A DNA stretch of 64,000 nt, taken from contig NC_088681.1 of the NCBI RefSeq assembly GCF_950023065.1, positions 44,178,836-44,242,835 on the forward strand, given 5' to 3'. Source of the stretch: Planococcus citri. Its lineage: Eukaryota > Arthropoda > Insecta > Hemiptera > Pseudococcidae. A program made the position numbers and the translations under genes. Under the pieces are notes generated by a model. The model worked only from the letters and a program-made list of their open reading frames with translations, searched no databases and was not told the DNA's origin. This document shows, piece by piece, positions 48,861-60,809 of the stretch (the stretch's first letter is position 1; each line of letters opens with the position of its first letter).

Positions 48861-50639
48861 ATCCAGTAATGCCACAATTATTAACATTTTATTCACTGAA
48901 AAACTGCACCCTCGTCAATTCTGTTGGCTTCTCGAACACCTCAGTCGCAACACGCTCGAATAGTAACACCAGTCAAGCACATTCGACACGTAAATATACC
49001 GCATTCATCACCGAAAGTGCATTTCTACGTGCATTTTTTCCATTTCCTAATGACGTGACGTGGTATTTCACTCGCGTATACGAGTATTTTGGTACACACA
49101 TATTCTTCTCGTATAAAATAATCGTTAAAATTTTATAAATCGTATTCTCGCGAGTAAATGCCACCGCTCTTCCGTCACTCACCACTCTCCGGTAAAATAT
49201 TACATCTTGCATTCGCGTTCGGTTCGATTCTCATAGCAAGAATAAAATAAAAAATACATGCTCGTATTTGTCTTGACGTTTGATACTCGTCGATATTAAA
49301 ATAGTTCGACATTTACACTCGAAAGATCACCCATCATTTGTACCACTCGAAGTGTACACGAAAGAACGTAAAACTGGCCACCTTATGTTCAAATTATTCC
49401 GAACCAATACAACTATAGAAAGTATACGAGCGTAAATAAAAGTGAAATTCCACTCGAATTACGTCTTCTTTATTTCTTTCGGAAAATCTGAAAACAGCAT
49501 CTTTGCATTGAAAACATATCAATTTTTCAATCCCTTGGCAACGTGTACGAGAAAACGACGGAACGTTTCAGCACAGATGACATCGTAATTCGACCAAATC
49601 TACCATAACATCGTTTACCAGCCAGATACACGGAGACTGGAAGTAGGTTTTTGACAAAATACTCCATAGTCGATTGGATTTAGTTGCAAAACGTGCCATA
49701 ATTATGGTTTTGCATCACGAGACTAATTTCCTTGTTTTATTTTTCCTACTTCTTGTGTTTAGTTTTCTTCTTTCTTGGTTGGTCTTTCTTTTTTACTTCT
49801 TTTTTTTTCTGTTGAATTATTTTAAATTAAACCCCAGATTTCTTTCTTTGTTGCGCACGAAAAATCGTACCGTTTTTCATGAATATTTAAACGCATTTAT
49901 TACCTAGACGACGAAAGAAGACGATGGAAACAGTCGCGTTGCTTGCAGACAATGGTTCAGTTCGCGCCAGTTAATTACTTATTTTTCGAAAATTCGCCTA
50001 ATGCTAATGAACCTTTCTTAACGCGATTTCCATTTACCGAATGGGAAAATATACCAAAAGCAGACTGCTAAACGATTACTTTCGCTCGAGACTTGGACCG
50101 CGTACTAATCGCAAGAATTAAGAGGAAAAAATTAAGGTGCGGACTGTGCCAAGGTAGCTTAATAAAAAAAGTGTCACGTTTGATGTTTTTCTTTTCTTGT
50201 TTTTTTCGTGATTTTTTTTGAACTGGAACTTGGAAGCTATTTAAAAAATGTAGACAAAAAGGTCGTTTGGTACACTGAATGATATTCAACGGTCGAGATA
50301 ATGTAAAAATTTAAAGAAAAAACATACAATATTTTTCAAGTTCTAATCATTAATAATTTTTTTTTTTTTTTTCAAATTGAACACAAAAATTTCAAAAACT
50401 TGGGAGAAATATACATTCAATGTCGAAAAAGTGTTTTACAATACCCCCCCCCCCCTAAAATGACGGCAAAAAAAAGAAATTTTTGAAAAATTGAAGCATT
50501 AAGTACCTACCTTGTATGCTAATATTTCAAAAAAGACACAAAAATTGAAAAATTTGAAAATATATTTTTTAAAAAAAGAATGAAATTTTTTCTAAAACGA
50601 TTCTACAATCCAAAAATTTTGAGTCCATCAAGTAATAAT

Positions 50640-50745
50640 TATTGTAATGAAATGTGTGCTTAAGATGATAATTGGTCGTTAATTTGTATACCTACTTGCT
50701 GTGTAATGCTATCTTCAATAAAATTATTATTATTATTATATTTTC
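50640..50745 (+). mobile_element. possible 3' end of a non-LTR retrotransposon
   Basis: The sequence ends CTATCTTCAATAAAATTATT followed by an ATT repeat, as in non-LTR retrotransposon 3' ends with microsatellite tails. No reverse transcriptase frame lies upstream, so it would be severely 5'-truncated. Chance similarity cannot be excluded. Confidence 0.25.
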
Positions 50746-53700
50746 ACGATTTTCCATCAAGACCTTCAGGCTTCATTCAGATCGTTTCCCACCCCAGCAA
50801 TCATACCAATTTTTAAAACAATACCTAAATGCTGCAATTTCGCGTAATTAATAACGAACAACTCAAAATGCATCTTCTCGAGATTTTTCCTCTTTCATCC
50901 TCTTCAATACTTAATAATGAGTTCAAAAAACTCGGGAATTCGGAATGAAAAATACAGATCCCCCCCCCACCTCTTCCGAATTTCTAAAATGGAATTCAGC
51001 TCTTCATTATCGTTTTTTGCAAAACGAAAAACACTCGTACGCCGATGACCCGAGTCGATAAAATTCCATTAAATTGAAAATTTCAAATACGTAAAAAAAA
51101 CGCTCTCGTTAAACGTTACTTTTTCAGACAGCTTTCGAGATATTAATTCGATTTTCGTGTCCTCGTCTATGCCATTTTATCAGCTCTCTCGATTAACATT
51201 TTCAAGTCGACCATTTGCTAATTGTTCGAGCCACGATGAGCTGCTGTGCACTGTAGCCAAATATTCAAAATACTCGACCGATCCGATCATAACTTAACAC
51301 GTCCGTTTCGACGTCGAACCCCCTCCCCCTCCCCCTAACTGTACCCATCTTCTGCCAATACGGTGCGTCGGTCGGTCGCTTTCAAAACGCCAATTTCTCT
51401 AAAAGACAATAACAAGTTGCGGTTCAAAGGACGACTGTACAAAGCAGCCAAAAAGCTGTCTTTCAAGTCACCCAACAACAATTTGTTAACAACACAAACA
51501 GACTGCGCGCGGCATAGCATTTCATTGTTACGAACTTCGACCTTTTTCACTCTCCTCTGCCCCTTCATCGATGCCATTACCTTCATCTTCGTCTACCTTT
51601 TCTATGCAGTCGACGACGTCGTTCAGTTAAGTCGAATATCGCGAAAAGAATTTTAAAAGTTTTACCGCGTTCGAAATAATTTTACACGTTTAATGAATGA
51701 CATCCTGCGGACGCCATCGTCGTCGTGTTTCAATTTTCATGAACTGAAACAATTTACTTATATTTATTATACCTCAGGTACAGGGTGTCCCGGGGAGAAG
51801 TTCTCCGTTATCGTGTCACATTTCGTAGTTGTACAAATTTTTCCACTTTGATAAATATCTCTATTCTGGGTTAGGTACGAGCGACGACGTTTCCTCAAAT
51901 GCAAAATTACAATGTTCGTTCGAAATATTTCAAAGGCTGATAACCTCGAAGATATGCGTGATAGGTAAAAGTCGACGACATTACTCGTTCCTAGCACATT
52001 ACGTTTACGTAGGTCGAAAAGGTGAACTACGAAAAGGCCTACCTGCGATTTTCGTATTCCTTTCCCCTTCCTACATATTTTAGAACCGAGATTTGAAAAT
52101 TTATCGAGTCTGGAAACTTTTCAAACACTGTAGCCCCTGCAATATTGCATTCAGACGATTTACAGCTCTCGCAATCATTTCAAACCCATCAATTAACTGC
52201 TCGTTTAATTCGAAAAATCTACACACCTCGAATCCAATTATCTGATTTTCGCTCCATCTCACACACAGAGGACACCTTGTATACGACTCCTACACACGCG
52301 TTACTGGCGAATTATCCTGCATCATCTACATACATAGTACACACGCGTGCCTGCTCAAACTACCGGCACGTTTTTGTTTTATTTCCATCTCTCGCATCGT
52401 GATTTATTATAATTTTGCTGCTACGTACGCGAGAACTGACTTGCGAGAGCCTGACGCGTGTTACAAATAAAAAAAAGCAAAGCTCCGAGTCGAGCGAATA
52501 CGCGCGCAATTAACACGAAAAAACTATCACGTACTAGGTCAATATAACTGGACAAGATGCAGTATATACGTATTACGACAGGATGGGGCGAGGAGGGGAG
52601 ACACAGAGATGATCTAAAAGCTGGACACGCTGTTAGATGGCCGCTTCGCTCGGGTATATTATTCCCGTAGGAGGCAGGAAGAAAGAAAACCGTAGGTGAC
52701 AAATATGGCCACTTTGAAACAGGTTAAAAAAAATTCTACGATGTAATTTTTACGCCCCTGCTCCCCTTATATGCCATCGTGGTTTACTATTTTTCGCTTT
52801 TATTGGATAAAAAAACGAGCGACTTGAAAATATGTCATTTTTCTTCGTCTTTATTACATCAAGATCTCTGTACTACTGAGAAGATCAGAAATTAATTGAT
52901 AATGAACTGAGATGGGGGGATCTGGGGAACCTAGAATTACCTAAACAGAGATAATCACTCGAGTTGGTGTCATTTTCGAACACCTACGTCTCTTTGCTGA
53001 CGATAATGCACAAAAACGAATTATTTCAGACAAGATGCTGCATATTTCGTGGGCACAAACTAATCTAATGCGGATCATCAACTTGATGAGAAAAAAGAGG
53101 AGGAGAAGGCTAAGAAAATACTTACATGAAACTTTCATTCACGAAATCAATAGTTTAGAGTACAACTTGGTAAGTATTTCAGATGAATTTGAAAATTTTC
53201 ACGAATATTAAATTTTGATTTTTCAAAATTCAGAATCTTCCTGGCTCTTCATTTTTTAAAATTGAGGTGTTGAGGGCAATTTTTTTGAATGATCTTAAAA
53301 TCAATAAAAATCACCAATTAAATACAGAAGACATTTCAGAAATTGCATTAAAAAAAATTAAACTACTCAAACCAAAAAATGACAAAACTATGGTCAAATG
53401 TAGAAAAAGTTGAACAAAAAATGCATAAAATATCGATTAAGATCCGAAGCACGAAAAAAAACCAAAAGTACTCAAAATCGTCAAAATATGACGGAATTCT
53501 TGCAGAATTTGGCAAAAATTGCACTCAAGTTCACATCATTTTTTGTAAGTCAATAAATCCTCGTTTTTATGTTTTCATCAGCATCTTGGAGATTTTTTTT
53601 TTTTTTGAAGAGTAACGGTGTTTTAGAATATTTTTGAATTTTTCTAGTTCATTGCGATGTTTATTCATTCATCGAGTATGCGGTATCACCTTTGAGAATG

Positions 53701-54556
53701 CTATCCGGGAAATAAAAATAACGTAATATATTTACTGATCGTAAAGTTTACAAATCTTCTGCATTACCCCTTTGTAAACCTCTTGCCATAACAACCTGTT
53801 TAGAAGTCAAATGAGATCACAGGTTTAGGAAATGACAACGTTAAAAATGTTAATTCCAGTGAAATATATCGAAAAAAAACCACATCCGAGCTTTGAATTT
53901 CCGGTTCTTCAAGCTCTAGGTTGTACTCGATAAGAATGAGGGTGGGAGGAGGGCAGAGGATATAAGAAATGAAAACACATTCACTATACAGCTCTTGTGA
54001 TTCTTGGAACTGGAATATGTATGAAGGTATACCCTCACCTATGTAAACCAAAGGGGAAGAAGAGGGGACATCATCATCGTATTATAGTTGAATCGATTGT
54101 AATTAATGGAAAACTGGAATTGTTTGTTTTTTTTCCACAATCGAGATGTCCTGTTGCTTTTTTTTTTTTAACCCAAAGCGAATATGAAAAAAACGATGAA
54201 ATATCGATAGGCTACAGCTTAATGAATTGACGTTTATATATACGAGTATGTTTCATAAACTGCAGTATGTACTTCTACCTACATATTCGTACACCTTCTC
54301 CGATATGCTCGCGTAGGGCAAAAAACTGCATTATTTATCAACTCGTTTATACGGTTTTATTAATTTTTTGTTTAATATGCTATATAATCTTTATCTCGAT
54401 GGCATGGCATGACAGCCATTTAAAAAATTCATCAACGCTGGTAATTCTGTAATTCCCTGGACTTACGCTGCGGATTTATATTATTATAAACGAATTGCGC
54501 TACCTCTCCTTCATTTATCGGTTTTTTATCGAGGAATTATAAATGGAAGCCTAATT

Positions 54557-55386
54557 GAGGCTGCAACCCCTGGTGCAGCGCTAGTGTCGATATTAGTGAT
54601 AACAGTTGAAATAGGGGTCTGATGTATTGGATTATATAGCAAAATTTTGAATTATTGCATTATTTTATAACTGAAAGAAGTAAAGACTTATTTAAATGTA
54701 AGCATCTTTAGTAGAATTTCACGCCCTTTCATAAAATGTCAACAGAAAAATTCTACGTGCAATATTTTCAGAGATATTGAATTTCAAAGAATGTTGAAAT
54801 TCTATTTCTTCGTCATCTTTTCTATATTTTAGTAATAATATTTTAAAATAGTTGATACCCAACCTGTGAAAATGAGTTTTATATTTCAGTGTGAAACAGG
54901 AGTACATAATTTTGAATAGATATTTGATATTCGTTGTTTTGTAAGAGAGATAACAGCTCTAAAAGCATTCACTATCACTTTCACTAACATCAATTTCTTT
55001 CATCATTAAAGATTTTGTAAAGTTTAAACTGAAATTTAACTAACAATCAAATTAAAAATCATGAAAATACACGAATAATACGAATATAGAAATAAAAAAG
55101 CGCTAAATCAATTAAACTGATCATAGTGATTACTCAGTAATCACTGAATCACAAACTTTGAAATTCAATATCTCCGAAATTATTTCACGTGGAATTTTTC
55201 TGTTGACATTTTATGAAAGAGCGTGAAATTCTACTAAAGGTACTTACATTTAAAAAAGTCTTTACTTCTTTCAGTTATAAAAAAATGCAATAATTCGGCA
55301 TTCTCCCATATAACCCAATGCATTAGACCCCTATTTCAGTTGTTATCACTCTTATCAGTATTTTTAGTTCCAAAAGTTGCAACCTC
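54557..55386. mobile_element. inverted-repeat element with about 240-bp arms
   Basis: Left arm about 54557-54795 and right arm about 55150-55386 are inverted copies (GAGGCTGCAACC versus GTTGCAACCTC at the ends; GTAGAATTTCACG and AAAATGTCAACAGAAAAATT further in). Both sides are flanked by AATT, which may be a 4-bp target duplication or part of the palindrome. Central 55-kb-side unique part has no coding frame. Confidence 0.7.
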
Positions 55387-56283
55387 AATTGAGATAACCT
55401 GTATGGTGCACATGGTTCATTAAGGATGGAAAAAACAATAAACTATGTGTGCGTGCGCGGGTCTCTCTCTCTCTCTCACTCTCACTCGGTTCGAGTGTAT
55501 AAATACAAATACGACTTATGTCTCTTAAAAAGGCGAACGAATTAGTCGGTGATTTGTCGTCGCAGCCGAGTAATGGGTTAAAATATTATGATATTGCGAA
55601 TGTTGCTGTGCACAGGCCATAAAAATGTCTAATTACACGTTTAATTTCGTAACACGACGATGCAGAGAGGTGAGGTGTTCGGTTCGCGTTTTATGTAGGA
55701 TTTTTTTTGCTCGTATAGTCGTTCTACCATTCCACATGCAGCCGTTAGTGTCCTATAAATATAAATTTTAAAAGTGGGAGTTGGGAGTCAGTAGTACACG
55801 TGTGTATTTTGGAAACGTCGTCGACGATATTTTAGGGTACGTTTTGTAACGACCATTGTGGAAGAATTTCTGAATGAATAGTGAAATTGTGTTTGCAATC
55901 CTAAAGAAGAAGGTTCTTGGAAATACCCGATTCATATTATTGAAAACTTGTCTCACATAGTTTCAGGTTCAAATTATTTTCATGCCTCTTCAAAAGTAAT
56001 TTCTACCAATTTTTCCTAGCGACGGAATCTTTTGAACTGGCACTCTTGGATTATTAAATGAAATCAAGCTGGGTCGAAAAAGCATGTCCTGAAACCAGCG
56101 TAACTAAAATTTCTAGTCTCAAGGCTCATTTTTGAATTTTTAGCGAATTTTCAAGAATTTAATAATTCAGAAAAACTGCTTCAAGGGCGATTTCGTAACT
56201 TTTTCATGAAATAAAAACTTTTTTGAGAAGAATAAATAATACGCAATCCTTCAATTCAACTCGCACACATTAACAAACACTTA

Positions 56284-56537
56284 AACCCTTTCACTCGATG
56301 GAATGAACTCATCACAAAAAAAATCAAAATTTGAAAAAATTCAATTTTTAATTCCAAACATCAAAAAAAGTTTAAATTCATTCAGTTGTTCTATTTAGAC
56401 CTCTTTCTGACGTATTTCATGAAAAAGTTGATGAAAATTACACTCGTAGTAAAAAAATTAAAATTCGTTCATTTTTTGAATTTTTTCGAATTTTGATTTT
56501 TTTGTGATGAGTTCATTCCATCGTGTGAAAAGGGGTT
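56284..56537. mobile_element. MITE-like element with about 60-bp inverted ends
   Basis: The left end AACCCTTTCACTCGATGGAA and the right end TTCCATCGTGTGAAAAGGGG (then TT) are complementary over about 60 bp, allowing small indels, and include GAATGAACTCATCACAAAAA. No target duplication is evident. About 254 bp, non-coding. Confidence 0.7.
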
Positions 56538-59465
56538 CTCAACTTTTTTAACGGATACGTAAAAATATGGCTCAAATGGGCCAACTTCACCAATCAAAAC
56601 TTTTTTTCATGTTTTAAATAAAAAAATCGCATTTTTTCGCAAACATTCAATTTTTTAAAATCGATTTTACGAAATGGCGGTCCCAATTTTTTAATACGTT
56701 ATTCAGCATGAAAAGTTGTCCAAAATATATTTTTTTTTTAGAATTTTTGAGAGTCGGAACGATATGAAAACTACGTTTTGAAACTTTTCAAGCTAATTTT
56801 TCGTACGAAAAAAAGTGGCAACACTGATTTTTATGATATCACCAAAAAGCCTTTCGAAATCCCTAACTACTGGAAAAAGTTTCATTTTGGTAGGTATTGC
56901 GGTTATCGAGTAATCCACTGCTGAAATGGATGATATTTCAATTTACTAAAAACTTTGACAACCCTAGCAGCCTTTAAAAAAGAGCCAGAGGGCTGCGATT
57001 TGCGCCAACGGTCATCTCTTCAAAAGGTCTTTCCACAGGAAAAATTTAAAAAAAATAAACTAGAGGTTATTTACAAGTGGAAGTTGAATTTAAAGGAATT
57101 ATTTACATTTGTTCACTTTGCTCAAAAAAGTTTTTATTTCATAAAAAAGTTTTAAAATCACACTTGAAACATTTTTTTTTTTGAATTTTATGAACTTTCA
57201 AAAATTTGTTAAAAATCCAAAATTGAACTCGAAACTTATGAAATTTTGGTCAGGGGTGGCTTAGGACATGCTCTTTCCATCCATTTTGGCTTAGTTGAAA
57301 TTGGAGAGGTCATTTCCACAAAGGTTTCTAATTTAACCATTCAATAAAATCAACCTTTGCTATTTATTACTTGTAATATTGTCGAATTACCTCGAATTTT
57401 TTAATTTAACGACAATTTTCGGAAATGTCTCAACATAATGTCACTCAACCTTTCGATTACCGCGATCTTTTGATTCTTCGCATTCTCTCCGAAATATCGT
57501 GTCCAATTATTACGAAAAAATGCGACAATCCCTCCTCCATCCACATCTCACCCCTGCGACAATCTATTCGTCACACCAAACGATCAAATACTTTGTCCCT
57601 AACTTACGTCACAATTCTTCGAATTCATTCGTCATAATACCATAAGGATAAACCAAACCAACCTACGTGTAGTATACTTTTATTTGGTAAAAAAGAAGGC
57701 AAAATCTACCTTGACCTTTGAAATGGCGTGACGCTCGGCCATTACCTTGTCTCGTTACTCGTTAGTCGCCGAACCAAGTAGTATACTAATTTAAACATCG
57801 TATTAGTCAAGCAGCAGGGGACAGGGGGGCGTAAATAGCGCGAATTCCTTCGCTCGTGTATTTTCTTACGTAAATATAATGTAAGTACGTCGACGACGAC
57901 GTCATTTTGTGACAGTTATGAACAAATTGTGGGCCGATTTCTATGACTGATGGAGCCCTTTTCCTTCCTCACCTTAGATCTTTTCCTTTCGCAGGTGAAA
58001 ATTATATGTACTACGACCTACGATTAATCTGTCGAGTGTTGTGCCGAGAAAATTGTGAAATTTAAATACCAACGACGACGACCTCGTGAATCGCAGAATC
58101 ACGTTTAGCGAGACATTTTTTTTTATTAGCGATAAAATTCTCTCGCTCATTAAAGGATGTCAGCGTTGTCGTCGTCGCTTCTTCGCGCCTTCATCACTTG
58201 GGTAAACGGTGAAATTAATTTTCATATCGTAATGACGAGCATTTGCGAGTGAATATACTCGCTGTAGCGAATGAGAATAGCCGGTGGAGGGAAGAAAATG
58301 AGCGTCGCGACGTTTACTTTGCAACGCATCGAGTCGAGTAGAAAAGACCGAAGGGCACGACGACGATACAACGAGTTTCTCTCAGTTGTCGTGTAGTCTC
58401 TCGTATCTTCTTTGGTAATTCATTTTGACACTGATTACATGTGCGATGGGATTCGAAATTCGCCCCCGGATCGGGTCAGAGCTTTTAATTTTACATGAGG
58501 AAGATAAACGGGGCGAGGAAAATTTTATTCGTAAAAATAGTACTAAACGAATGCTGAAATCGTTATAAAAAGTTACGACTGTGAAAGAGTCAGACGATAA
58601 GAGAGGAGACTGCTGGATACGCGTAGGTAGCAAATACGTAAATTTTACACGAGTATTGCGAATTGACCGACCGATATACTTACAATGTTGAATTCGAACC
58701 ATATAAAGTCCGAAGCCCGAGGCGATCTAAATGATGAATCGGTGTTTTATATCCTGAAAGCTTTACGTAACGTGCTACGAATTGAGAGCTGTGCTTTTTT
58801 TTCCTTAACGAGAGGGTAATTGTGTAAAATTCTCGATTTATTGGAAAAGAACGTAATTTTTTTCCACATTTTTTCAACTGTCGTGTAATTAAACTAGAGA
58901 GAATAAAAAAGAAAGAATAATGAGATCGTATGTGCGAGAAAAAAGATTGATTTTCGAAGCTTTTTCCCTCTGGTCTCTTGTTCTTTTTTTTAGCGTGGTT
59001 TTTCGAATTTCGAACATATTATTGATAGGATATATAGAATAAAAAGTATAGTGGAATTGCAGTGTTGTCGATGACGAAGATTTATCGAGGCCTGTTCTTG
59101 TATAATGCTTAATTAGAAATCTGTGTGGTGAAGTTTAAGTAAAGGTATGTAATGTACTTCATAATGATGAGAGAAGGTGTCTGAATATGTAGAAAAATGC
59201 TAAGAGGTTAATGACCTATTCCACATCAATTCAACCCAAAAATAGAGTCAGGTACTTCGATTTCGCTCAAATTTTTCTTACGAACGACCTCTGCAGTGAG
59301 ACAACCAACATCACTATGGCAATAAACATTCTGAAGGTGGGGAAAGGACTTATAATTTACACGTATTTATGATTTTCGGCGTTCTATAAACAATAAGGTG
59401 AACATTCAAAATCAATACTTAAAATTTGAAGAGCCTCAAAATTGAACTTTCATGATAAAAGCTCA

Positions 59466-60809
59466 CAAGGGAATCTCTTGAGGTGTCACACTCCGATTTG
59501 AACGGGACCACAATTTTTGGAAAAAGCATTGTCCAAAACCCCCAAAACCAAATTTTCAGCCGCCCAAGTTCATTTTTCGATTTTTGGCGAATTTTTGAAA
59601 ATTCAAAATTGACTGTTTTTGGCGATTTATGCATTTTTTTTAGAAGTACGCACATGATCAGTAAAAATGGTCAAAATAAGTCCCAAAACAAATATTAATT
59701 ACCCAAATCCAAATTTTACCATTTCCAGCCATTCTGGAGCCTCCAGCACGATTTCTCAATTTCTCCAGAATTTTGAATTTGCTCCAGAAGGCGTGAATAT
59801 GAAGTTGGGCAGCTAAAAATTGAGTTTTATATTACACTTGACCTGTTTAACGAGTTTATCCACATTTGAGCCGATTTTGAGAATGACATCTCAAAAGTGT
59901 CTTTTTGACCAGCTTTTTTCAAAATAAAAAATCCAAAAAATCAAAAGTTTCCCGTTTGCGTGGAAATTTTTGAAATTCACGCGAATCGCTGTATTTCATC
60001 CAAAACTAACCCCCCAAATCCAAATTTTACCATTTCCAGCCATTCTGGAGCCTCCAGCGCGATTTTCCAATTTCTCCAGAATTTTGAATTTGCTCCAGAA
60101 GGCGTGAATATGAAGTTGGGCAGCTAAAAATCGAGTTGTATATTACACTTGACCTGTTTAACAAGTTTATCCACATTTGAGCCGATTTTGAGAGTGATAC
60201 CTCAAGAGTGGTTTTTTGAGGTGTCACTCCCGTTCCAAAACAGCTGGAAATGGTAGAATTTGCGCTCCGAGGGTTAGTTCTTGAAGAAATACAGCGATTC
60301 GTACAAATTTCAAACATTTCCTCACAAACGGTTATCTTTTGATTTTTTAATTTTGAAAAAAGCTGGTCAAAAAACCACTCTTGAGTTGTCACTCTCAAAA
60401 TCGGCTCACATGTAGATAAACTCGTTAAACAGGTCGAGTATAATACACAACTCAATTTTTAGCTGCCCAACTTTATATTCACGCCTTCTAGAGCAAATGC
60501 AAAATTCTGGAGAAATTGAAAAATCGCGCTGGAGGCTCCAGAATGGCTGGAAATTGTAAAATTTGGATTTGGGTAATTAATATTCGTTTTGGGACTTATT
60601 TTGACCATTTTCACTGATCAAGTTCGTACTTTTAAAAAAAAAGCATAAATCGCCAAAAACATTCAGTTTTGAATTTTCAAAAAGTCGCCAAAAATCGAAA
60701 AATGAACTTGGGCAGCTGAAAATTTGGTTTTGGGGGTTTTAGACTATGCTCTTTCCAAAAATCGCGGTCCCGTTCAAATCGGAGTGTGACACCTGAAGAG
60801 GTTCTCTTG
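59466..60809. mobile_element. TNA-type foldback element, copy 3
   Basis: A 1.34-kb copy starting CAAGGGAATCTCTTGAGG and ending GGTTCTCTTG, flanked by TCA at 59463-59465 and 60810-60812. Contains a direct internal duplication of the left-arm middle (about 59700-59880 and 60010-60190). No coding capacity. The right arm retains the block deleted in copies 1 and 2. Confidence 0.85.

Noticed and set aside
58684..58753. Possible 70-nt upstream exon on the minus strand (CTTTCAG acceptor, GTAAGT donor)
   Set aside because: The phase does not fit the semaphorin exon at 43287 (joining would make a stop codon) and the peptide is unlike any semaphorin segment. A non-coding leader exon is possible but unsupported.
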